Assembly: GCA_016844625.1 (NCBI GenBank)
Contig: JAERMN010000153.1
Location: 1-9,727, forward strand
Direction: 5' to 3'
Source of the DNA: Deltaproteobacteria bacterium
GTDB lineage: Bacteria; Desulfobacterota; Binatia; UBA9968
Length of the DNA: 9,727 nucleotides
The translations under genes were made by a program, and so were the position numbers. Shown one piece after another: positions 1-6,600 of this stretch. Positions within the stretch are counted from its first letter, which is position 1. Every line of letters begins with the position of its first letter. The notes under the pieces were generated by a model. That model had not been told where the DNA came from. It was given only the letters and a program-made list of their open reading frames with translations, and ran no database searches.

Positions 1-306
1 GAGCGGCTTTTTCGAACTATCGTAGTATCGGCCCGCATACTCGCGAAATATTTCGCCAGTTTCTTTATGACGATGGATCTTAGTCAAATCGTCGCTGTAG
101 CACATTTGGCAGCCGATGCATTTGTCGTTATCGACCCAGACGCGGTAGGGTTTCAGTCCGCCGGCGGGGGTTTCTTCGTAGAGTAGATTGATGCAGTTCT
201 CGACTGGACAATGCAGCTCGCAGATCGGTGAACCGGCGCAGCTCGAACAATTTTCATTCATGACGGCCAACAGAGCCGTACCTTTGCGCTTCTTCGCTTC
301 AGCCAT
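1..306 (-). CDS. 4Fe-4S ferredoxin-like protein (partial, C-terminus outside window)
   Basis: Translating the minus strand from the ATG at 306 gives 102 residues with no stop before the window edge. Two cysteine groups are visible. The first is C20-x2-C23-x5-C29-x3-C33-P, followed by C38. The second is C63-x2-C66-x2-C69 in the context DKCIGCQMC, which is typical of bacterial ferredoxin-type [4Fe-4S] binding. The usual fourth Cys-Pro of the second group is absent; YSDD follows instead. No signal peptide is seen, so the protein is probably cytoplasmic and carries electrons. The start overlaps the end of the upstream TPR gene by 8 bases (ATGGCTGA), and a purine-rich CGGAAGCGA precedes it, which suggests translational coupling. 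A start at M16 (MNENC) is possible. The Fe-S nature is secure; the electron partner is unknown. It could be an Fe-S subunit of a larger oxidoreductase encoded to the left. Confidence 0.85.
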   Translation of the reverse strand, partial: MAEAKKRKGTALLAVMNENCSSCAGSPICELHCPVENCINLLYEETPAGGLKPYRVWVDNDKCIGCQMCYSDDLTKIHRHKETGEIFREYAGRYYDSSKKPL

Positions 307-1132
307 TCGCTTCCGTCCTTGCTTTCATAAACCGGCCTTTTAGGGCAAACGCTATGGCGGTTAACAGTAATACCCACCAGTAGCGAATTAGCCCGATTCT
401 ACCCCATTCCAGCCAATAGACGAAATTGGGAGAACGGGCAATTAGCTCACTTAGGGCTCGCTGCGCGCCGGCGTAATCGCGCGCTTCGCGGAGCGCCTGG
501 GACAAACCGTAGAGCGCGCCATCGTCGTTGGGATTGAGCTTAAGCGCTGCTTCGAAATCGCGCCGCGCTTCGGTCCATTTATACTGCTCCGCGAAAATCC
601 CGCCGCGAGTCGTCAGCGCGCCGGCGAAACCGGGCTTGATATCAAGCGCCTTGTTAAGACTAGCGATAGCCTGTTCGAGATCGCCTTTTTTCTTCTGCGC
701 TACGGCGAGATTGCTATAGGCCTCGGCGCGATCGGGTTTGAGCTCGACGACATTTTGATATTCGCGGATCGCCGCATTGACGTCACCGCGGATCTCCAAT
801 TCGACGTAACCGAGCAGCGTTCTCGCCTCTACGTGGTTCGGATCGATGCCAATGGCTTTCTTAATCGCCAAGACCGCTGCCTGGGGATCGCGCAATCGCA
901 ACAGCGCCATGCCGAGGAACAATTGCAGGTCAGCCTCACTGGGATACTGCTTAAGCAGTTCCTCAAAAGCCGCCTTGGCCTCGCTAGCCTTGCCTTGGGC
1001 CAGATCTTTACGCGCCTGTTCCCACCGCTTATCGCTAGCAAACGGCGAGGTAGATTCAGCCGCCAGGCAAACCCCAAACTCCAGGCAAAGAGCGACGGCG
1101 ACGGCGCACGCCGTCAGCCACGTTCGCAACAT
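299..1132 (-). CDS. TPR-repeat protein with N-terminal signal and C-terminal membrane anchor
   Basis: This 277-residue protein begins with a hydrophobic signal peptide or anchor (about residues 5-25, ending CLAAES). About six tetratricopeptide repeats follow (roughly residues 34-237), with classic TPR spacing of A, G, Y/F and DPN/KP turns (for example IDPNHVEA, LKPDRAEAYSNL, IKPGFAGAL, LNPNDDGAL). A tryptophan/leucine-rich transmembrane helix (about 249-266, YWWVLLLTAIAFAL) leads into a short basic tail (KGRFMKAR). The likely topology is a TPR scaffold on the periplasmic side anchored in the inner membrane. TPR proteins bind partners and are not themselves catalytic. The start codon directly abuts the stop of the small membrane-protein gene (TAGATG), and the 3' end overlaps the Fe-S gene. 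It is therefore probably an assembly or scaffold factor for a membrane complex made by this operon; that role is inference. A GGA about five bases upstream can serve as ribosome binding site. Confidence 0.88.
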   Translation of the reverse strand: MLRTWLTACAVAVALCLEFGVCLAAESTSPFASDKRWEQARKDLAQGKASEAKAAFEELLKQYPSEADLQLFLGMALLRLRDPQAAVLAIKKAIGIDPNHVEARTLLGYVELEIRGDVNAAIREYQNVVELKPDRAEAYSNLAVAQKKKGDLEQAIASLNKALDIKPGFAGALTTRGGIFAEQYKWTEARRDFEAALKLNPNDDGALYGLSQALREARDYAGAQRALSELIARSPNFVYWLEWGRIGLIRYWWVLLLTAIAFALKGRFMKARTEANG

Positions 1133-1318
1133 CTATTTCCACATTTCGTTGGAGATTTGGTCTTCTTTGCCTTCTTCGATCAGCTTGTCGTTCTTAAAAG
1201 CTTGGCGCAGCCCCAGCCAAGTGAAAAAGATGACCAAAAGCAGCATCCCGACAATCGGGATATTGTCCGGCTTAGTTAAAATTTCCAAAAAATTATGCAG
1301 TCCGCTGGCTTCTTCCAT
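1133..1318 (-). CDS. Small single-pass membrane protein, hypothetical
   Basis: This 61-residue protein has a short amphipathic N-terminus (HNFLEILTKPDN), one hydrophobic helix (about residues 21-38, IPIVGMLLLVIFFTWLGL), and a charged C-terminal tail rich in Lys, Glu and Asp. I do not recognise a named family. The layout resembles small accessory subunits of membrane oxidoreductases, but this is inference. It is probably real because its TAG stop directly abuts the ATG of the TPR gene with no spacer. An AGGTG ribosome binding site lies ten bases upstream (1329-1333), and a plausible promoter lies just beyond it. It is the first gene of the compact three-gene minus-strand operon. A role in anchoring the TPR and Fe-S products to the membrane would fit. 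Confidence 0.72.
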   Translation of the reverse strand: MEEASGLHNFLEILTKPDNIPIVGMLLLVIFFTWLGLRQAFKNDKLIEEGKEDQISNEMWK

Positions 1319-1353
1319 AAAAGTTAAGCACCTGTAATGTAACGATTTTCAAA

Positions 1354-1382
1354 AAAATATTAGAATTCACCGAGGAAGTCAA
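1354..1382 (-). promoter_or_regulatory. Putative sigma70-like promoter for the small-membrane-protein/TPR/Fe-S operon
   Basis: On the minus strand, TTGACT (1382-1377, 5/6 match to TTGACA) is followed after 17 bases by TATTTT (1359-1354, 4/6 match to TATAAT). Transcription would start near 1347, leaving a leader of about 28 bases that contains the AGGTG ribosome binding site (1333-1329). The stretch is AT-rich compared with its surroundings. It would let the three downstream genes be expressed independently of the EutA-like gene. The call rests on pattern matching only. Confidence 0.4.
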
Positions 1383-1420
1383 CGTGGAGTCGCCGTAGCG
1401 AAGTTAAGCTACCCAGGGGT

Positions 1421-1494
1421 CGAGGATGGAAGATGGAGAATAGAGGATCGCAATTTCTCATGCGCCATCTTCGATCCTCGATCCTCCATCCTCG
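1421..1494. repeat. Imperfect inverted repeat (purine/pyrimidine-asymmetric hairpin)
   Basis: The arms 1421-1450 and 1465-1494 are imperfect reverse complements. The outer 10 bp, CGAGGATGGA with TCCATCCTCG, is perfect, and the inner 20 bp carries about six mismatches, several of them A/G. The loop is about 14 bases. Within each arm the unit GAGGAT/GAAGAT/GATGGA is repeated, so the arms are themselves quasi-tandem. There is no T-run after the stem on either strand, so this is not a canonical terminator. It lies between the end of the EutA-like gene and the promoter of the next genes and looks like a dispersed extragenic palindrome. Confidence 0.7.
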
Positions 1495-1501
1495 GCCTTT
1501 C

Positions 1502-3085
1502 TTAATGCTGTGCATGATGACCGCGGCCATGTTCGGTGCTGCGGAAAATCAGCGACTTGATCACCACCGGCACCGCCTTGGCGTCAGGTAGCTCCTGGCC
1601 GATGTCGATGAAATCGAAATCTTTGAGGTCGATGCCGTCAATGGAAATAATTCCCGCGCCGGGAATCAGCTCGCGCTCAATAATGTTACCCATCAGCTTG
1701 GCGATGTCCGCATCGAAAACCAAAACCAACGGCTGGCCGTTATCGATATGGCCTTTCATCGCGCCGACCAAGCCTTCAGCCAAAATCCGAATCAGTGGAT
1801 AAGACGGCCCAAGCTCCCAGCTAATCGCCAACGCAACCGACCGCTCAACATCCTGTGCGTCGAAGCGCTGTAGTGCGCGCTCGACGGATTCTTTGATCTC
1901 GGCGGCGCTGATCGATTCCTTTTGATCGAAATGCGGCGTGACGACCAGCTGATTGCGCAGCGGCAGCAATTCGGGGTGAGACAAGTAAATCGTATTGCCG
2001 CTCACCTGCACGGTATACTGCGATGCGCCGATGACGGTGGCGCGGATGCGCACTTCGGCGGGCCGCAGTGCAATCTTGCCGCCACCCAACTGGTTGGCGC
2101 GCGCGCGGATTTTTTTGCCCAACTGCACGCCGAGATCGCCCAAGTGGCGCTTCTCGTAGCCGTAGATGAACTCAGACACGCCGCCGGAAAACATCACGGC
2201 GTGAATGGGCTCGGTGAAATCGAGATTGGGCGTGAGCAAAAGGTTTTCTACGTCCGGCGAAAGTTTGCCGCGCTCCAAAACTTGGAACAGCGAGTCGCAC
2301 AGCGTCTGGGAAAACTTCTCTTTGTGGTCGTCGGTCATGGTAGCGCCGAGTTTGAGCCCGTCGATGCCGGCCATCTTCGCAATCTTAAGCGCGGTGTCTT
2401 CCAGCCGGTTGATCACGCCGTTCTCATCCATCGCAATCAGCCGCGCGCCGACTTCGACGGCACAGGTGTCGATCACCTTGCCGCCCTGAACGATCGCCAC
2501 TTTGCTAGTGCCGCCGCCGACATCGACGTTCATCACGGTGAAATCGCCGCCCTCATGGTAGGTCATATGGACGGCACCCGAGCCGTAGGCCGCGAGCATC
2601 GATTCCAAGTTATGGCCCGCCGTGGCGCAAATGAATTTCCCCCCTTCGGCGGAAAATAACGCGGCGATCGCTTCGGCGTTCTTCTTCTTCACCGCTTCGC
2701 CGGTAACGATGATCGCGCCGGTGTCGATGTCCTCGGGAGTCAATGCCGCGTTGCGGTACGCTTCATGAATAAAGTCGCCGAGTTTGTTGGTGTCGATAGT
2801 GGTTTTGTCGATGTAGGGAGTCAAGAGAATCGGCGATTCATGGATAATCTCGCGATTGACGACCACGAAGCGGCTCGACAACGCCACGCCCTGGCGGCGC
2901 AAGGTCAAACGAGAAAAAATCAGGTGCGAAGTCGAAGAGCCGATGTCGATGCCGACCGAATTGAGCGTGATCCGCTCCGAACGCCACATCGGATGGTTTT
3001 CATCCATTGCTCCTTCGTCATCTTCGTCGAAATCTTCATCATGGCCCTCATGCAATTCCTGCTTTTCCGGTTCCAAGTTATCCAT
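1502..3085 (-). CDS. eutA: EutA-family reactivating factor (ethanolamine ammonia-lyase reactivase-like ATPase)
   Basis: This 527-residue protein has the actin/HSP70-like ATPase fold of the EutA family. The phosphate-1 loop is VGIDIGSSTSHLIF (about residues 44-57), the phosphate-2 loop is NVDVGGGTSKV (about 186-196), and an adenosine-type motif VMFSGGVSEF lies near 297-306. The TGE segment (128-130) and the C-terminal SIDGIDLKDFDFIDIG (about 481-496), followed by VPVVIKSLIF, also match EutA. Known EutA uses ATP to eject damaged cobalamin from ethanolamine ammonia-lyase. The protein is longer than the usual EutA (about 470) because of a very acidic N-terminus (residues 1-38, with runs of D and E) and a His-containing tail (HGRGHHAQH). 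No eutB, eutC or shell gene is visible nearby, so the real client may differ. The start ATG has AAAGGA about 13 bases upstream. Family membership is secure; the substrate is uncertain. Confidence 0.88.
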   Translation of the reverse strand: MDNLEPEKQELHEGHDEDFDEDDEGAMDENHPMWRSERITLNSVGIDIGSSTSHLIFSRLTLRRQGVALSSRFVVVNREIIHESPILLTPYIDKTTIDTNKLGDFIHEAYRNAALTPEDIDTGAIIVTGEAVKKKNAEAIAALFSAEGGKFICATAGHNLESMLAAYGSGAVHMTYHEGGDFTVMNVDVGGGTSKVAIVQGGKVIDTCAVEVGARLIAMDENGVINRLEDTALKIAKMAGIDGLKLGATMTDDHKEKFSQTLCDSLFQVLERGKLSPDVENLLLTPNLDFTEPIHAVMFSGGVSEFIYGYEKRHLGDLGVQLGKKIRARANQLGGGKIALRPAEVRIRATVIGASQYTVQVSGNTIYLSHPELLPLRNQLVVTPHFDQKESISAAEIKESVERALQRFDAQDVERSVALAISWELGPSYPLIRILAEGLVGAMKGHIDNGQPLVLVFDADIAKLMGNIIERELIPGAGIISIDGIDLKDFDFIDIGQELPDAKAVPVVIKSLIFRSTEHGRGHHAQH

Positions 3086-3363
3086 GCGCGGTGATCATTC
3101 CTTTCTAAAGCTCTTGGGGATCGGATTTCCATAACATATGCGAATACTGGTTGCCACCCACCGAACTGGGAGTTTGACCCGCCGAGAGCAGGCCCACACG
3201 GCAAAGAATGATAAATTCTCGTTAGAAAAAAGCGCGGGAATCGGGGAATCGATGCAAATTGCGGAAAGGCTCCGTGCGCTGACTCGTGCGATGTTGGACG
3301 CAGCGTGGTATCGGTAGTGTTTCACCTTGAACTTGAAAGAACCACTGATGTCGATGCCCCATC

Positions 3364-3473
3364 CGTCTTTCCCGCGCACGCGGAAATCCAGGCTCTCCGT
3401 GATCGAAACTCCCGCGCCATCCTGGATGCCCGTCGGAGCCTGCCCCCGACTTTGATCGGGGGCGGGAATGACG
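3364..3473. repeat. REP-like palindromic element (CGTCATTCCCGC type) with inner GC hairpin
   Basis: The outer arms 3364-3375 (CGTCTTTCCCGC) and 3462-3473 (GCGGGAATGACG) match at 11 of 12 positions as inverted repeats. A second pair, ATCCAGG (3386-3392) and CCTGGAT (3421-3427), is perfect. Nested in the right half is a perfect 8-bp hairpin, GCCCCCGA (3442-3449) with TCGGGGGC (3456-3463), around a 6-base loop. The CGTCATTCCCGCG...CGCGGGAATGACG theme is a familiar dispersed extragenic palindrome in many proteobacterial genomes; that statement is from memory, not from a search. Confidence 0.7.
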
Positions 3474-3526
3474 AACCTTTTTTCCAAACTCAACGCATCG
3501 CAAAGATAGATGTCCACCGAGCAAAC

Positions 3527-3596
3527 GTAGCCCGGATGAAGCGCGAGCGAAATCCGGGAGTCTTTCCTGGATTACGTTTCACTTCATCCAGGCTAC
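3527..3596. repeat. Palindromic repeat of the GTAGCCCGGATGAAG type
   Basis: Arm 3527-3541 (GTAGCCCGGATGAAG) and arm 3582-3596 (CTTCATCCAGGCTAC) pair with one mismatch in 15. The pairing continues inward almost to a 5-base loop (3560-3564) through AATCCGGGA and TCCTGGATT, so the whole element is an imperfect stem of about 32 bp. The GTAGCCCGGATGAAGCG...AATCCGGG sequence is a well-known type of dispersed extragenic palindrome across proteobacteria. It lies immediately upstream of the DUF4175 promoter and could insulate it or affect local supercoiling. Confidence 0.75.
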
Positions 3597-3618
3597 CTGC
3601 TGAAAACCTGTCGCGGGA

Positions 3619-3646
3619 TGGACAAGCGCCCCTAAACGGCGATAAT
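3619..3646 (+). promoter_or_regulatory. Putative sigma70-like promoter for the DUF4175 gene
   Basis: TGGACA (3619-3624, 5/6 match to TTGACA) is followed after 16 bases by GATAAT (3641-3646, 5/6 match to TATAAT). A start point near 3653 would give a leader of only about 14 bases before the ATG at 3667. No Shine-Dalgarno sequence is visible in that leader, which fits a very short or nearly leaderless transcript. Position and score are both good for a sequence-only call. Confidence 0.5.
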
Positions 3647-3666
3647 ATGCCCTTGGTTAACAACCT

Positions 3667-6600
3667 ATGGGGCAAGAAGAATATCAAGAACTCTCCTCGT
3701 TCCTGCGGCGCTTCATTCGACGCTTCAAGTTGGTCCAAGGCGTCGAGGGACTGTGCTTGACGGCGATCTGCGCCGTGCTGCTGTTCGGCGCCGGCCCGGC
3801 GATTTTTTATCTTAAAACTTATTTACCCTACGCGCCGCTCGCCTATAGCATCGTCACCGGGCTGGTCCTGCTCGCGGCGATCGGCTGGACGATCTATCGT
3901 TTTCTCGGCCGGCTCTCGCAAGAACGGGCCGCGCTTTACATCGAACACAAACAACCCAAGCTCAGAAATAACTTAATTAATTCGCTCCAGCTCTATCCCC
4001 AGGTTGTCGAAGCGAAAAATGCGCCGGGCTTTTCGGCGTCGATGGTGATGGCGCTCTTGCGGGCGACGCGCAAGCAGGTCGCTACGCTCAATATCGAAGA
4101 GCTGCTCGACAAGCGCCGGCTAAATGCGAGCCTACGCCTGCTCGGTTTTCTGCTCGCGCCGGTGGCGGCGATGTTGTTGTTCAATCCCGCTTGGGTCGGC
4201 GGCACGATTAGCATGTTAACCCGGCCGCTCGATCACTTGCCGCCGACCGAAACTAACCTGGCCATCGAACCGAAGGGGTTGCGCGTCGTGCGCGGCACGC
4301 CGGTGACGATCCAAGCCGCAGCAACAGGCGCCATCCCGGCGGCGCTGGAACTATTCACCTGGCAAGGCATCAACGAGCGCGGCGAGCTCGTCGGCGCGGA
4401 AAAAGTCGCCATGGAAAATCTTGGCGCGGGAAAGTTTAGCGCCAAGATCGCTCGCCTCGAAAGAACTCTCAATTACCGTGTCGCCACAGCCGGCGTAACC
4501 TCCGCCGCTTATAAAGCTGAAGCGATCGATCCACCGGAAATCGCCAACATTCAATTGATGCTTTATCCGCCCGCCTACACCGGGCTCGGCTCGGTCGCCG
4601 CGGCTGAGGGTGGCATTGAAGGGCTCAAGGGCTCAACCGTGCGTCTCGACGCGGTGACCACTAAAGATGTCGTCAAAGCCGAGATCATGATGGACGACGG
4701 CAAGAAAATCCCGCTCAAAATCGACGGCCGCAAACTGCAAGCGAACCTAGTGCTGTTCCAATCCCAGGCTTATAGAATTCTGGTCGAAGATCAGCATGGT
4801 TATCGCAACACGCCGATCAGCTATGAGCTCAGAGTCAAACCGGACGGCTTTCCCACCGTCGATCTGCTCCGGCCCACCGAAGATTTGGAAATCAACGGCG
4901 ATGAGATTTTAAATCTCGAATACAGCGCGCGCGACGATTTCGGCATTTCCGAGATAAGTTTAATTGCCAAGATCGGCGACCGCGAAGACAAGATCCGTTT
5001 GCAGAAAGACGACAACAAGCGGCTCATCCTGCGCGATCAATATAAATGGGATCTGGGCAAGCTCGGGCTACGCGACAGCGAGGAAGCGATCTTTTTTCTG
5101 CAAGTGTTCGACAACGACACGATCTCCGGGCCAAAGATCGGCACTTCCCGCTCGGTGCGCTTAAGACTTAAGAATCTCAAGGGCGAACACCAGCAGATCG
5201 CCGAGATGGTGCGCGATTTAAACAGCCGTATGGTCGATCTGCTCGCCGATCACCTGGAGAAGCCGCAGCCCGGCGAGAAACCGACGGCGCAGTCAAAGGA
5301 ATTGAATCAGCGTTTCGAGCAAAACTTGACCGACGCGATCAAGCGCACCGAAGAAGTGATGCGGCGCACCGAGAAAGACCGCATGACAGATTTCGCCACC
5401 TGGTCCGACTTGGAAGCGCTCAAGCGCAATATGGAATTCACCAAAGACGAGCTTTTGCGCAAGCAAGAGCAGGCGGCAACTGACGAGGAAAGACTGAGAG
5501 CCGGTGACGAGATCTCGGCCGAGCTGGAGCGCATGGCGATGTTATCCGAAGACATCAGCAAGCGCATGAAAGCGCAGGATCTCGCCAACGCGGCGCAGGA
5601 CCTGGCGCGGAGTCAAGAACGCTTGATGGACTCCCTCGACAAACTCCAGAGCGGCGATAAGAATCTCGACGCAATCATGAAACAGCTCGCCGACATGTTC
5701 AAATCGCTCTCCGCCCTGCAGCAGGCGATGTCGCAGTTGGCACAGCAGATGCCCGACGATTTCATGAATGCCGAGCAGATGCAGGGACTGGGCCTGGATC
5801 AAATGTTCAAGGCCCTCGACGAGATTCGCAAAAAGCTCCAAGCCGGCGACATCGAAGGCGCCCGCCAGTTAGCGCGCGAGCTGTTTAACCAGATGGCGCA
5901 AATGCTCGCCGCCATGCAAAACATGCAGCGCTCGCAGATGGCCTCGGGCATGGGCCGGATGCAAGGCGAGATGCAGCGCCAGAGTAACGAGCTGCAAGAG
6001 CTCGCGCGCGAACAGCAGGAGATTTTAGTCAATACGGAAAATCTCAACAGTGCCGCATTGACCGAACGTGACGCCGCGCTCAAGAGCAAGCTTGACCGCT
6101 TCCTGGAAAAATCCATCGCCGAGCTCGGCAAGCTGACCGAACTCTTCCCCGACCGCGAAGGAGCGGACGATCCCAGTCTATTGACGAACCTCGACGACGC
6201 GACCATGAACGCGCTGTTGAGAAATTTGATCGCCAAACTGAGCGCCAAGGATTTTCCCGGTTTCCAAGAAGGCGACGGTTACATGCGCAAGGAGCTGGCG
6301 AAAAAACGCGCGCCGGCGCAAGAAGCGCGCGCCCAACGGGCCGACAAAAGCGTTGGAGATATTAAGTCGGAGCTCGAAGCTTTACTCAATGAACCGGCGC
6401 AGGCGCTGAGCGACGCCGACAAACGACAGCTGCGCGATTTGGCGCAGCGCCAAGATGTGCTGAAAGAGCGCACCGATACGCTGCACGAGAAATTAGAATC
6501 GCTGTTCCAACTGTTCCCCCAGCTCGACCCGAAGATCGTTCAAGGCATCGGCGAAGCCGGCAAAGCGATGGGCAGCGCTCAGAACCGCTTGGGCCAGCTC

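Larger units (their letters stand above)
3086..3666. other. Divergent intergenic region, no convincing gene
   Basis: These 581 bases separate the two divergent gene blocks. The left third (about 3100-3360) is a long potential leader of the EutA-like gene with no recognised motif. I looked for a cobalamin riboswitch and did not find its B12 box or core. The right two-thirds hold two unrelated palindromic repeats (3364-3473 and 3527-3596) and a rightward promoter (3619-3646). Open frames cross this region on both strands but run straight through the palindromes, so they are not accepted as genes. Confidence 0.6.

Noticed and set aside
1922..2659. A 245-codon plus-strand open frame opposite the EutA-like gene.
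   Set aside because: The EutA-like protein on the other strand has clear family motifs throughout, and the plus-strand product has none. It is an antisense shadow.
3086..3300. A cobalamin riboswitch upstream of the EutA-like gene, expected from the B12 link of EutA.
   Set aside because: I could not find the B12 box or the conserved core words on the minus strand.
3442..3483. GC hairpin followed by a T-run as a possible intrinsic terminator.
   Set aside because: The T-run starts about 14 bases after the hairpin, and no plus-strand gene ends upstream of it.
3095..3517. A 140-codon open frame on the minus strand ending nine bases before the EutA-like start.
   Set aside because: Its first third runs straight through the REP-like palindrome and gives the typical meaningless translation of such repeats. 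No domain or signal is recognisable in the rest.
5799..6248. A 149-codon minus-strand frame and others opposite the DUF4175 gene.
   Set aside because: They are Ser/Leu/Arg-rich translations opposite a coiled-coil coding region, which is the expected result of its codon pattern. No independent coding evidence.
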